Positions 34,887-43,527 are shown, counted from the stretch's first letter. The stretch is 64,000 bases of DNA from Planctomycetota bacterium (GCA_029260765.1 JAJDCP010000075.1:55157-119156); one strand, 5' to 3'. Numbers and translations: made by a program. The notes: generated by a model from the letters alone, not told the origin.

Positions 34887-36390
34887 CGGCCGCCTCGGCG
34901 TCCGCTGCGCCGTCTGCCTCAGGAGGGCTCTCTTGCTTGGATGACTCCTCTTGGGCTTTCTGCAGCTGGGCAGCCGCTCGGCGCACCTCGGCCCAGAGGG
35001 CTTGCGCCTCGTCCACCGCCCCGAACTCCTCCGCCATCCGCGCCAGGTTGCTGGCGGCAGGCAGACGGAAGCCCGGCAGCTGACTGAGGTCGAGCACCCG
35101 CCGGAAGCACTCTTCGGCCAGCGGCGCGTTGCCCAGAGCCAAGCCGACCTCTCCCAGACCGAGGTACGAAGTCGGGTTCTCGCCTTGGATCTCCAGCAGA
35201 TCGCGGAAGACTGTCTCGGCCAGGTCGATGCGGCCCAGCTGGATCAGTTGCGAGCCCAGGCCGGCCATCGATTCGGACAGATCGGGGTCGATGTCGAGTG
35301 CACGGCGGTACTCGACCCGTGCCCGGTCATAGTGCCCCAGATTGCGCAGCGCCGTGGCGAGCTCAAAGTGTGCCGTCGCTTTGTCAGCAAATTCGCTGGC
35401 CGCAGTCTCACAGTGCTCGAGGTACTTCTCCGTATCTCCGGTGCGCTCGGCGACCCGGCTCGACCCGTAGAGGGCTTCGAGCCGTTGCGGACCGTCGAGG
35501 AGCTCGGAAAAAATTTCGCCAGCTTTCTCGAAATTCTCAAGAAACTCGAGGCACTTGGCCCACCCGAGCTGGATCTCGGGCTTGGACTCTTCGTCGGCCT
35601 TGCCGATCGCCGCGAGGAAGGCTGCTTCGGCAGCGTTCTCCGAAGCTTGCGAGAAGGCCGCCAGCTCGCCCAGCACCCGGTCGGGTTCGGGGCTCTCGGG
35701 AGCGATGGCGGCGGCAATCTCGGCAAACAACTGGGCCCACTCGGGGCGGCTGGCCAGGGGCTCGTCGGTCAGTCCGTCGAGCAGGGCGTCGCTGAGCTCG
35801 CGGGTCTTGAAGGATTCGGGCAGCAGGTGGGCGAAGTCGCTGGCTTGAGGCATGGACAAACCCGCAGTGCCTACGGCGACCTCGCGCACTTCTGCGCTGA
35901 AGAGGCTCGCCAGGTAGTACAGCAACCAAAGACCTGTGTGGTTGGGATCTTTCTCGAGGTCTTTAAGCTCGACTTCCAGTGCGTCGCCGAGCAACGAGCC
36001 CACGTCTTCGAACAGCCCATCCCAGCTGCTTTCGCGCTCGAAGCTCTGCAGCTCGCCCTCTTTGTCGAGCCTACGGCAGACCAGTTTCAGCCCGTCGTCG
36101 GCGCCATCGACATCGAGACAGAGCACACCGTACACATCCGCGGTGGCCCCTGCCAACGCTTCGCTGAGCGCCTCGTCGCCGAGCGGCTCGGGGGCGACGG
36201 CTGGGGACGGGACACCTTCGAGCTGGGGGAAGCGCGGCTGCACGCGCTGATGCATCAGGCTCTTGAGTACGGCGAAAGCCCGGCACTGCACCGTGATCAG
36301 AGAGAGCTGTCCGTCGGTGAGGCCCGCAGCTACGCCCGTGGGCAACAGTAGCCAGCGCCGTGTTTTTGATGTATCGTTAGTGGCGAGCAT
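34879..36390 (-). CDS. TPR-repeat protein
   Basis: A 503-residue protein. The first 120 residues form a distinct alpha/beta region (RRWLLLPTGVAAGL, then VYGVLCLDVDGADDGLKLV) without a known family. Residues 240-480 contain TPR units such as ATAHFELATALRNLGHYDRARVEYRRALDIDPDL and SYLGLGEVGLALGNAPLAEECFRRVL-type repeats. The end is an acidic tail rich in Ala, Asp and Glu. The start ATG 36390 (GGAG seven bases upstream) begins MLATNDTSKTRRW; a longer frame from 36438 lacks support. It probably acts as a protein-interaction partner. It is divergent from the Ycf46 cluster across about 190 bases and coupled to the HAD gene downstream. Confidence 0.82.
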   Translation of the reverse strand: MLATNDTSKTRRWLLLPTGVAAGLTDGQLSLITVQCRAFAVLKSLMHQRVQPRFPQLEGVPSPAVAPEPLGDEALSEALAGATADVYGVLCLDVDGADDGLKLVCRRLDKEGELQSFERESSWDGLFEDVGSLLGDALEVELKDLEKDPNHTGLWLLYYLASLFSAEVREVAVGTAGLSMPQASDFAHLLPESFKTRELSDALLDGLTDEPLASRPEWAQLFAEIAAAIAPESPEPDRVLGELAAFSQASENAAEAAFLAAIGKADEESKPEIQLGWAKCLEFLENFEKAGEIFSELLDGPQRLEALYGSSRVAERTGDTEKYLEHCETAASEFADKATAHFELATALRNLGHYDRARVEYRRALDIDPDLSESMAGLGSQLIQLGRIDLAETVFRDLLEIQGENPTSYLGLGEVGLALGNAPLAEECFRRVLDLSQLPGFRLPAASNLARMAEEFGAVDEAQALWAEVRRAAAQLQKAQEESSKQESPPEADGAADAEAADA

Positions 36391-36521
36391 GCGCGTCTCC
36401 GCAGTCTGGTGGTTCGGGCGCCCGCGAGCGAGACTCACGGGTTACTGGGCTGGGAATTATCAAGGCATTCTAGCCACCTTTCCGAGGCGAAGCAAATATC
36501 CTCACCGGTCCCCGCTTCGGT

Positions 36522-36550
36522 TTGTGCCGGCGGAGTCACGGAGCTATAAT
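36522..36550 (+). promoter_or_regulatory. Promoter of the Ycf46/DUF1257 cluster
   Basis: A perfect TATAAT (36545-36550) lies 17 bases after TTGTGC (36522-36527). Transcription would start near 36557 and give a 24-base leader containing the GAGGGAG ribosome-binding site of the gene at 36581. It is the best -10 box in the window. Confidence 0.55.
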
Positions 36551-36580
36551 CTCGTTTTCCAGCGAAGAGGGAGCGACCTG

Positions 36581-37099
36581 ATGAGTCGCGAGAACGCAAA
36601 AAACGTAAAAAGCGAAATCGAAGCGGAGCTGGTCCGCAAGTTTGAAGGTTGGGAAAAAGAGAAGCTGGTCTCGTACCTGGCCAGTCTGGTCAAGACCTAC
36701 GTGCGTGACGCGACGCTGCCTTTCAATCTCGAGCTACCCGAAGCGGACGTGCTGGCCGAAGAGAGCCGGGCTACTGCTGAAGGCTTGACCTTCGCCAAAT
36801 TGATGGAACAGCTGAAGAGCCGCGTGGCGCTGCCGCAACTCGACGAGTTCGGCATCGAAGACGGCAAGGTCACCCTGACTGTCAACAACCAGAAGATCAC
36901 CTTCGGCGAGCGTACCACGGTCGAATTTGTCGCCCGCGGCAAACGCCGGCCTTCGCAACGAGTGATCGACACGCCTCAGCCTTCTTCCCCCAAGCCGGCC
37001 GCCGAGAAACCCAAGCACGAGCCGCCACCGGAAGAACCTTCCGACCAGGAAGCCGCCCACAATGTCCGCGAGAGATTCCGTCGTCTGGACATGGGTTGA
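36581..37099 (+). CDS. Unrecognised soluble protein, first gene of the Ycf46 cluster
   Basis: A 172-residue protein with no family I can name. It opens with a charged helical part (KSEIEAELVRKFEGWEKEKL, SYLASLVKTYVRD), continues with a small mixed region (GIEDGKVTLTVNNQKITFGE) and ends with a Pro/Lys/Glu-rich, probably disordered tail (SSPKPAAEKPKHEPPPEEP). No signal peptide or membrane segment is visible. The ATG at 36581 has GAGGGAG eight bases upstream and sits just after the TATAAT promoter, so it is the first gene of the transcript. It is separated from the AAA ATPase gene by 99 bases that contain a perfect tandem repeat. Position alone suggests it works with Ycf46. Confidence 0.72.
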   Translation: MSRENAKNVKSEIEAELVRKFEGWEKEKLVSYLASLVKTYVRDATLPFNLELPEADVLAEESRATAEGLTFAKLMEQLKSRVALPQLDEFGIEDGKVTLTVNNQKITFGERTTVEFVARGKRRPSQRVIDTPQPSSPKPAAEKPKHEPPPEEPSDQEAAHNVRERFRRLDMG

Positions 37100-37125
37100 T
37101 CTCAGCGTCGCGCCTGCCGCCCGCT

Positions 37126-37171
37126 CGAGGTTCGTCCCCCGCACACAACGAGGTTCGTCCCCCGCACACAA
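37126..37171. repeat. Perfect 23-bp tandem duplication before the AAA ATPase gene
   Basis: Two identical 23-base units, 37126-37148 and 37149-37171, each starting CGAGGTTCGTCC and ending GCACACAA, lie head to tail. They end 27 bases before the AAA gene start. They could be a doubled operator or a recent replication slip. Confidence 0.95.
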
Positions 37172-37198
37172 GCTGTCCTTTGATGCAAAGAGGGAATG

Positions 37199-38755
37199 AT
37201 GAGTTCGCAAGGTTCTTCAGATAGGCTCCCGACCTACAAGGAAGTCGAGTTCCTGATCCGCGCCCGCTACCCCTTGATCTACATCGTCTCGTACGAGGAA
37301 TACCGCGTCGAGACGAAGCTGAAGAGCATCGCGATGGCCCGCGACAAGAAGCTCTTCATCTGGTCGAGCACCGAGGGAATGCGCGGAGTCGCTGGCGCAG
37401 GTGGCGGCGGTCGCGAGATCCGTGACCCGCTCAAGGCGCTGGACTACATCCTCGACTCCAAAGAGGACGCGATCTTCGTCCTGCGCGACTACCATCCCTA
37501 CCTCAAGGTCCCCGATGTGGTGCGCAAGCTGCGCGACGTACGGCATGAGCTGGGCAAGACCTACAAGACCTGCATCCTGCTCTCACCGGTGCAAGTCATT
37601 CCGACCGAGCTCGAGAAAGAGCTGGCCGTGGTCGACTGGGAGCTGCCGGGCAAAGACGCGATGCGTCGGATCATGGAGCGTATCCTGCAGGCTGTCGACG
37701 ACAAGACCCGCGAGGCCATCCTGGGCGACCCGGCGCTCCTCGAATCGATCCCCGAAGCCGCCCTGGGCTTGACCGAGGTCGAGGCCGAGAGCGTCTTCGC
37801 CAAGTCGCTGGTCCAGAAGGGCGAGCTCGACATCAACATCATCCACTCGGAGAAAGAGCAGATCATCCGCAAGGCGGGTATGCTCGAGTTCCTCAAGCCG
37901 ACCGAGAACATCGCAGGCATCGGGGGCCTGGATCAGCTCAAGGACTGGCTGCGCAAGCGCAGCAAAGCCTTCTCGAAAGAGGCCCGCGAGTTCGGTATTC
38001 CCGAGCCGAAGGGCATCCTGCTGATCGGCATCCCGGGTTGCGGCAAGTCCTTGACGGCCAAAGCCATCGGCGCGTTCTGGAAACGACCGCTGCTGCGGCT
38101 CGATGTCGGCAAAGTGTTCGGCAGCCTGGTCGGTTCCTCCGAAGAGAACATCCGCAAGGCCACGAAAGTCGCTGAGTCGGTCGCTCCCTCGATTCTGTGG
38201 TTGGACGAGCTCGAAAAGGGCCTGGCCGGCGTGCAGAGCTCGGGCCAGTCCGACGCCGGTACCGCGGCACGCGTGTTCGGTACCTTCATCACCTGGCTGC
38301 AGGAAAAACAGTCACCGGTGTTCGTGATCGCGACCGCCAACAATGTCAAGATGCTGCCCCCCGAGCTGCTGCGTAAGGGCCGCTTCGACGAGATCTTCTT
38401 CGTCGACCTGCCCTCGCCTTCGGAGCGCCGTAAGATCTTCGATATCCACCTCAGAAAGCGGAAACGCGATCCTGACCTGTTCGATATCGAGGCTCTGGTT
38501 GAAGCCAGCGAAGGCTTCTCGGGCTCTGAGGCCGAACAGGCGATCATCTCGGCGCTCTACGACTCGTTCGATGCCGGTGAAGAGGTGCGCACTGAGCACA
38601 TCCTGCACTCCATCGAAGAGACCGTGCCGCTGTCGCAGACGATGCAGGAAGACATCACGGACATGCGGGACTGGGCCAAGACCCGTGCGCGTATGGCGTC
38701 GCTCGAATACGTGATGGAAGCTGCCAAGGGCACGTCCCGCAAGCTCGAGCTGTAA
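37199..38755 (+). CDS. Ycf46-like AAA ATPase
   Basis: A 518-residue AAA protein. The N-terminal part (about 1-235) has the Ycf46 layout: a P-loop-less fold starting EVEFLIRARYPLIYIVSYEE and including KTCILLSPVQVIPTELEKELAVVDW. The C-terminal AAA module (about 238-490) has GIGGLDQLKDWL, Walker A GIPGCGKS (277-284, K283), Walker B SILWLDELEKG (D336, E337), sensor-1 asparagine in ATANNV and the arginine finger in RKGRFDEIF. All catalytic residues are intact. In Synechocystis a Ycf46 protein is linked to CO2 use; here the organism shows no photosynthesis genes, so its role must differ. Two ATGs are adjacent; 37199 has the better spacing from AGAGGG. The DUF1257 gene follows after 51 bases. Confidence 0.9.
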   Translation: MSSQGSSDRLPTYKEVEFLIRARYPLIYIVSYEEYRVETKLKSIAMARDKKLFIWSSTEGMRGVAGAGGGGREIRDPLKALDYILDSKEDAIFVLRDYHPYLKVPDVVRKLRDVRHELGKTYKTCILLSPVQVIPTELEKELAVVDWELPGKDAMRRIMERILQAVDDKTREAILGDPALLESIPEAALGLTEVEAESVFAKSLVQKGELDINIIHSEKEQIIRKAGMLEFLKPTENIAGIGGLDQLKDWLRKRSKAFSKEAREFGIPEPKGILLIGIPGCGKSLTAKAIGAFWKRPLLRLDVGKVFGSLVGSSEENIRKATKVAESVAPSILWLDELEKGLAGVQSSGQSDAGTAARVFGTFITWLQEKQSPVFVIATANNVKMLPPELLRKGRFDEIFFVDLPSPSERRKIFDIHLRKRKRDPDLFDIEALVEASEGFSGSEAEQAIISALYDSFDAGEEVRTEHILHSIEETVPLSQTMQEDITDMRDWAKTRARMASLEYVMEAAKGTSRKLEL

Positions 38756-38806
38756 GGGCTTCGCGCCCCAACATGCGGCAGTAGAGGCCTACCGAGGGAG
38801 ATCAGA

Positions 38807-39196
38807 ATGTCACACTTCACGACGGTTGAGACCAAGATCAAGAACTACGTGATCTTGAAGCAGGTTCTCGAGGAGATGGGTTACAACTATGTCGAGGGCG
38901 ACTGCCAGATCCGCGGCTACCGCGGGCAGTTGAGCGATGCGATCATGAAGATCGACACCAAGTCGTCCTACGACATCGGCGTTGTACAGACGGCCGAGGG
39001 CTATGGGTTTATTGCTGACTGGTCCGAGCTCGAAACCCACGCGGGTATTGAGAAGGACGCCTTTTTGAAGAGCATCAACAAGCGCTATGCCTACCATACG
39101 GTTCTGCAAGAAGTGCAGAAGTACGGCTACAATCTAGTTGAAGAAGAAGCCACGGAACAGCAGCACATCAAGCTGGTCCTCAGGAAGTGGAGCTGA
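38807..39196 (+). CDS. DUF1257 (Ycf35-like) protein
   Basis: A 129-residue protein of the DUF1257 family, the plastid/cyanobacterial Ycf35 type. Recognisable features are the opening SHFTTVETKIKNYVILKQVL, the KSSYDIGVVQTAEGYGFIADW core and the C-terminal FLKSINKRYAYHTVLQEV and LVEEEATEQQHIKLVLRKW. No catalytic motif is known. Start ATG 38807 follows GAGGGAG. It lies directly between the AAA ATPase and DUF2997 genes, the same order seen for these families in cyanobacteria and several other bacteria, implying a common complex. Three bases separate it from the next gene. Confidence 0.9.
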   Translation: MSHFTTVETKIKNYVILKQVLEEMGYNYVEGDCQIRGYRGQLSDAIMKIDTKSSYDIGVVQTAEGYGFIADWSELETHAGIEKDAFLKSINKRYAYHTVLQEVQKYGYNLVEEEATEQQHIKLVLRKWS

Positions 39197-39199
39197 GAA

Positions 39200-39406
39200 A
39201 TGGCAAACAAACAAGAACTCCACATCGAGATCGACGACGACGGCAACGTGACGATCAAGGTCGAAGGGCTCAAGGGCGATATGTGTCTGCTCGAGACGCG
39301 CAAGCTCGAAGAAGCTCTCGGTATGGTCGCGGGCCGTGAGAACACGATGGAAATGTACGAGCAGCCGATCGAGGTCGAGACCGAGATCGATCAGACCGGG
39401 GGCTGA
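39200..39406 (+). CDS. DUF2997 protein
   Basis: A 68-residue acidic protein of the DUF2997 family. The opening ELHIEIDDDGNVTIKVEGLKG and the CLLETRKLEEALG segment are the family pattern, a small beta hairpin followed by a helix. The DUF1257 and DUF2997 families commonly occur side by side, which supports the call despite the small size. Start ATG 39200 lies three bases after the DUF1257 stop, so translation is probably coupled. One cysteine (C31) follows the hairpin. The function is unknown. Confidence 0.88.
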   Translation: MANKQELHIEIDDDGNVTIKVEGLKGDMCLLETRKLEEALGMVAGRENTMEMYEQPIEVETEIDQTGG

Positions 39407-39414
39407 TAGAACCG

Positions 39415-39438
39415 CGCGGAGGGAGAACCACCTCCGCG
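39415..39438 (+). promoter_or_regulatory. GC-rich hairpin between DUF2997 and pentapeptide genes
   Basis: CGCGGAGG and CCTCCGCG form a perfect 8-bp stem with an 8-base loop, starting 9 bases after the DUF2997 stop. No T-run follows, so it is more likely an mRNA-stability or processing element than a terminator. It could lower expression of the downstream genes relative to the AAA ATPase group. Confidence 0.45.
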
Positions 39439-39505
39439 GCCAGCGTCGTCCCCAAGGGGGAAGAACCCTGGTGGATTCCCACAGCGCCGCTGAGGTTGGA
39501 GTGTC

Positions 39506-40255
39506 ATGAGTGCCTACACGGCCTACCACAAGTACCAGCTGGTCGAAAAGCTCAACAAGAAACCTTCTCTGAAGGAAGACAGCCTCGAAGGGGTTGATCT
39601 TTCAGACACCAGCTATCCGGGGCTGCGTTTCGAGCAGACGACCTGCACCAACGCCAGTTTCCGCAACGCGCGGTTCAAACGGGCCGTGATGCAGCGAGCG
39701 ACTTTCAAGGGCGCCATCCTGCGCGCAACGTCTATGCCGGATGCGGCGGTGGAATGGTCCGCTTTCCTCGGCTCAGACATGATCGAGCTCGACGCTTCGG
39801 AGGCGACCTTCTACAAGACGCGCTTCGAGGGCTGCAGCCTGATGAAGGCGAAACTGCTCAGAGCACGGGTGTTGCAGTGCCGCTTCGTCAACACTGATTT
39901 CCACAGCATAGACATGCGCGACTCGGTCTGGATGCATGCCAAGATCGAAGACAACCACCTCGGCAACTCATCTTTTGTGCGCGCGAACATGGCCGGGGCC
40001 TCGTTCACAGACATGTCGATGAGCAACTGCAATTTTGCCGGTGCCGACCTCTCCAACACTTTGTTCGTGCACGCAGACCTCGATGGTGTCAACTTCAAGG
40101 AAGCCAACCTCAGCGGGGCGGCTTTCTATGGTTGCCGGATCGACTATGCGACTTTTGAGGACTCCGACTTGAGCGGGGTTCGACATATGATGACTGATTT
40201 CAAAAACGCCAGCTTCCGGGGTTGCGAGCTCCCCGAAGGAGTGGAAGGAGTCTAG
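39506..40255 (+). CDS. Pentapeptide-repeat protein
   Basis: A 249-residue right-handed beta-helix protein. From about residue 28 onward it is built of degenerate A(D/N)LXX units: SDTSYPGLRFEQTTCTN-type, NASFRNARFKRAVMQ, GASFTDMSMSN, CNFAGADLSNTLFVHADLDG, VNFKEANLSGAAFYG and SDLSGVRHM. No signal peptide or membrane segment is seen, so it is cytoplasmic. Such proteins are usually interaction modules; some mimic DNA or bind gyrase, but nothing here points to that. Start ATG 39506 has GGAG five bases upstream. It is followed two bases later by the next small gene, so it is clearly part of the cluster. Confidence 0.9.
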   Translation: MSAYTAYHKYQLVEKLNKKPSLKEDSLEGVDLSDTSYPGLRFEQTTCTNASFRNARFKRAVMQRATFKGAILRATSMPDAAVEWSAFLGSDMIELDASEATFYKTRFEGCSLMKAKLLRARVLQCRFVNTDFHSIDMRDSVWMHAKIEDNHLGNSSFVRANMAGASFTDMSMSNCNFAGADLSNTLFVHADLDGVNFKEANLSGAAFYGCRIDYATFEDSDLSGVRHMMTDFKNASFRGCELPEGVEGV

Positions 40256-40257
40256 CG

Positions 40258-40590
40258 ATGCCCGGGAATGTTTTCGATCCGACCTCGATGGGGGCTGCCG
40301 GAGCTGGGGGCAACCTCGGCAAGAAGCTCGAGAAGGGGTCCGCCCCGGGCTACCTTGACGACGGCACCTCTCGCTACATCAGCTTTGACAATGAGACCGG
40401 CGAGCTGACGATCACACTGCCTCCCGAAGTGGGCGAGCATCGCGATGCGCTGCAGCGGGCGATCATCGAAGAGTTCTACCTCGCGGCACCGGACCGCGAG
40501 ACCCGGCAGGACATCAACTCCTTCATCGCCGAGTGGCTGAAGAAGCACGGCATCGAAGTGAGCCCTCCCCCTTCAGACGACAAGCGATAG
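40258..40590 (+). CDS. Small unrecognised protein of the Ycf46 cluster
   Basis: A 110-residue protein I cannot assign. A Gly/Ala-rich N-terminus (SMGAAGAGGNLGKKLEKG) leads to a beta part (SRYISFDNETGELTITLPPEV) and a helical part (HRDALQRAIIEEFYLAAP, SFIAEWLKKHGIEV), ending in a Pro/Asp-rich tail. The calm composition and the GGAAGGAG site placed in the end of the pentapeptide gene show it is a genuine gene. It is probably co-translated with the pentapeptide protein, so it is a candidate partner of it. Confidence 0.75.
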   Translation: MPGNVFDPTSMGAAGAGGNLGKKLEKGSAPGYLDDGTSRYISFDNETGELTITLPPEVGEHRDALQRAIIEEFYLAAPDRETRQDINSFIAEWLKKHGIEVSPPPSDDKR

Positions 40591-40700
40591 CACACCCCTG
40601 GCCCGGTTCTGGGCCCTCCTCTCCGCACGAGACTGTTTGCCCCCTGACGTCGGCTGTCCAGGCTCCGCTCGACGTCTGCGTCTCCTTGCAGGGAGGAATC

Positions 40701-41042
40701 ATGCCTGTCCTGGCTTCGTCTTCCAACGGTCCACAGCCCGGTCCCAGCCGCAGCGCGGTGTCTGCGCTCGCCGTAGTGGTCGCCGGCTGTCTGCTGGTCA
40801 GCCTGTTTCAGGGCTTGCCCGGCGCTGAAAGGCAAACCCCAACGCCTGAGCCACGCTGGCTCTCGCTGCCCAGGCCATCAGCGCGCGCCTTCCCGAGTTT
40901 TGCGGCCAGCCTTGATAGCGACAGCTTCCATCGCCTGAGCTGTAAGGTCACGCGCCGTGTGGCGGTGGGGAGGTTGTGCTGGTTTGCCGAGCGGCAGGAT
41001 GCCGCCACGGGGCGCAAGCCCTGCAAGCTCTGTGTGCCCTGA
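40701..41042 (+). CDS. Membrane-anchored Ada-like zinc-binding protein
   Basis: A 113-residue protein with a single N-terminal membrane segment (SAVSALAVVVAGCLLVSLFQG, signal-anchor or signal peptide). The C-terminal 45 residues follow the Ada metal-binding plan: FHRLSCK, then LCWFAERQDAATGRKPCKLCVP. The first cysteine, the PCKLC pair and neighbouring residues match the fold used in Ada and in sunset-type domains. Without the N-terminal acceptor domain of Ada it should not repair DNA; such stand-alone modules occur in exported proteins. Start ATG 40701 has GGGAGG upstream. The 110-base gap after the previous gene holds a short GGCCC/GGGCC hairpin. It converges on the M28 peptidase gene, 3 bases away. 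Confidence 0.62.
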   Translation: MPVLASSSNGPQPGPSRSAVSALAVVVAGCLLVSLFQGLPGAERQTPTPEPRWLSLPRPSARAFPSFAASLDSDSFHRLSCKVTRRVAVGRLCWFAERQDAATGRKPCKLCVP

Positions 41043-41045
41043 GGC

Positions 41046-43346
41046 TCAGAGCTCTACCACGCGCAGGCATAGCGTGCGGTCACCGAGCTGCGAGGGACAA
41101 CTGGTCGCCGGCCGGGCGTCTTGCAGGCGCTGCGCGGCCGCCGGCAGCCCAGCGCTCTGGTCGCCCAGCTGCAGCTGCAGTGGGTCCACACCGCGCAGCA
41201 GCAGCTCGATCTGCACCCCCACAGCCGGCGTCGTCGGGCAGACGAAGCCGACATGCGAACCCAAGCCGCGCAAGTTTCGGAGCAGCTGCCCCTGAACCCG
41301 TACTTCGGCGACAGGTGCGCCTCGAAGCCATCCGAGCTGGCAGACAGCGGCTCCGCGCGGAGATATCAGGCGAGCGCGGATACGACGGCCCTCAGGGACC
41401 CATTCCGTGCGGACATCGACCAGCCGCGGCGGCTCCAGTCCAGGAATGGGGTCGACCGGGGCACGGTAGGCCCTTCCTGCGTCGAGCAGCCAGGGTGCGT
41501 AGCTCGGGGTGGAGTCGAAACGCGCCACAGCCGCGATCTCGACCGGCAGGGCTTCGCCATAACTTGCGACCCGCCAGGCCGCGTCGCGCGTGCCATCGAG
41601 TGCCGTCCACTGCTGATGCACCAGGTTCAGGCGCTGCGGATGCTCGCGGCTGTAGGGGCCGAGCAGCCACGCGCTGGTTCCTCCGACAAGTGCCGCGATC
41701 AGAGCCGCCCCCAGCAGACGCCCGACGGCGCGTTTGGAGAGGCAGGCAAGCCAGGGCAGCAGCCAACCCGACAGCAGGGCCAGCAGCGCCGCGAGCGGCG
41801 AAAAGCTACCCACGCCCAGCGCGTCAGCCAGCAACCAGGCCAGCGGTGTCTGCAACAGCGTGGCGACAGCTAGCGGAAGCAATGTTGCGGCCGTTCGCCA
41901 ACCCGGTCGGAATGCGACCAAGGCGGATGCGACAGCGGCTGCGACCACCGGCAACACAAGCACATAGCTCGCAGGGGCAAGCGAGATCGCGAGCGCCAGG
42001 CTCATTCCCGCGGCAAGCAGCCAGGTCCCCGCCCACGCTCCCCAGAAGCCCGCCCGGCGTCCGAGCAACAAGGCAGTCAGGAGCAGGCCCACTCCCACCG
42101 CTCCGAACATACCCAGCAGCAGTGGAAACGGGTACGCCACCCAGGGGACGCGCGACGGCACCGCAGCCAGGCCTGTCAGAGCGTGGCAATAGCCCCAACC
42201 GGCAGCGATACTCAAAAGCAGGGCCAGTGGCCAGGCCAGCATGCCCCACAGCAGACTGCCGATCCGCAGCCGAGACCGCCGGACCAGCACGACGCCTGCG
42301 ACAACCAGCCCCACCAGGCTCAGTCCGGCCAGCCAGGGCATCCACAGCGCCGGCAGGACGACCAGGCCCTGGCCATAGAGATCGAAGAAGACCGGCTCGG
42401 CCTCGACAGGAGCCCGCCAGGGCCGCGCGCCGGGGGACAGGCCATAGAGGAAACTCTCGGCGTAGCTGCCGTGATGCTGCAAGCTGCCCGGATCGAGCTG
42501 CGCGAATGCGTCCCAGGGCGTGTGGTAATGCTCGATGCCGTCGATGAAGGCGAAGTTGAGCCCGGCGTAGCCGGCCTGCCCGAAAACGGTCAGGTCCGTG
42601 TCATTCGGGAGCCGTGCATAGACCGTGCGCGCCAGCGAATTGCTCAACAGACGTGGCGCGGCAGCGAGGGCACCAACCAGGGCTCTGGTGGGTCCAAAGG
42701 TCTCGAACATAAGGCTGGGGCCGCGGCTGCCACGCGCTTCGAAATTCAGCACGACCTCGACCTCGGGCGCACGCGGATGGTGCTCGACAAACAGCTGGGC
42801 GCCGAGCAAGCCGACCTCTTCACCGTCGCTCAGCAACAGCAGCACAGACACCGGTGGCGGCCGCAGCTTCAGCTGCCGGGCCAGCTCAAGCAAAACGGCC
42901 ACCCCGGCCGCATCGTCGGCGGCGCCGGGGCCTGCGGGCACCGAATCGTAATGCGCGAGCAGCATGACCAGGCCTGAGTCCGGGCTTGTCCCCGGGATCT
43001 CGACCAGAACATTGCGCAGGCGCGCACAGACTCCCTGGTTGCGGGAGGCCGACCAGGCGTCCTGGAGCTCGGGCTGGTAGCCGAGGGCTTGAAGCTCGTT
43101 CAACAAACGCACCAACACGCGCTCATGCGCCGCGCTGCCCGTCGGATGGGGCAGGCACGCGCCGTCGGGCTCCTGCATGACGCGTCGCACGGCGTCCAGT
43201 GCGCGCGTGGCGGAGAAGACCGTGTCCGGAGCATCGAGGGGTTTCGCCGCCGGCGCCCGGTAGATGCCAGCCGTCAACAACCACGCCAGCGCGCACACAG
43301 CGACAGCGGCGAACAGGGCTCTGGGCCTGGGATGCAGCTCATTCAT
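41046..43346 (-). CDS. Membrane-embedded M28-family metallopeptidase
   Basis: A 766-residue protein. An N-terminal membrane segment (about 10-27) precedes an M28 aminopeptidase-type domain: H132 and D134 in LLAHYDSVPAG, D144 in GAADDAAG, general-base/metal acids E176-E177 in LSDGEEVGL, E203 in NFEARGS and H275 in EHYHTPWD. All zinc ligands for a two-zinc site are present. The C-terminal half carries about eight membrane segments, then a soluble domain, so it resembles the membrane-bound endoplasmic-reticulum-type M28 peptidases (Fxna-like) in layout. The start at 43346 (MNELHPRPRALF) has only a weak ribosome site; a longer frame from 43475 reads through an unlikely region. It is divergent from the DUF2505 gene. 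Confidence 0.85.
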   Translation of the reverse strand: MNELHPRPRALFAAVAVCALAWLLTAGIYRAPAAKPLDAPDTVFSATRALDAVRRVMQEPDGACLPHPTGSAAHERVLVRLLNELQALGYQPELQDAWSASRNQGVCARLRNVLVEIPGTSPDSGLVMLLAHYDSVPAGPGAADDAAGVAVLLELARQLKLRPPPVSVLLLLSDGEEVGLLGAQLFVEHHPRAPEVEVVLNFEARGSRGPSLMFETFGPTRALVGALAAAPRLLSNSLARTVYARLPNDTDLTVFGQAGYAGLNFAFIDGIEHYHTPWDAFAQLDPGSLQHHGSYAESFLYGLSPGARPWRAPVEAEPVFFDLYGQGLVVLPALWMPWLAGLSLVGLVVAGVVLVRRSRLRIGSLLWGMLAWPLALLLSIAAGWGYCHALTGLAAVPSRVPWVAYPFPLLLGMFGAVGVGLLLTALLLGRRAGFWGAWAGTWLLAAGMSLALAISLAPASYVLVLPVVAAAVASALVAFRPGWRTAATLLPLAVATLLQTPLAWLLADALGVGSFSPLAALLALLSGWLLPWLACLSKRAVGRLLGAALIAALVGGTSAWLLGPYSREHPQRLNLVHQQWTALDGTRDAAWRVASYGEALPVEIAAVARFDSTPSYAPWLLDAGRAYRAPVDPIPGLEPPRLVDVRTEWVPEGRRIRARLISPRGAAVCQLGWLRGAPVAEVRVQGQLLRNLRGLGSHVGFVCPTTPAVGVQIELLLRGVDPLQLQLGDQSAGLPAAAQRLQDARPATSCPSQLGDRTLCLRVVEL

Positions 43347-43527
43347 GTCCGCAGCATAACGTGGCCCAACGGCGCTGGAAAGCGAATCCGACTGAGAAGA
43401 CGACTCGGTCACGCCGGCTCGTACGGCCACCAACCAGCTCTCGGCTTCAGTGGATACGCCGCTGCAGGCTTCCATTCAGGACCGCGGTTTGCTGGAGGTG
43501 TGTCGCAACCCGACTCGCAGGAACATC

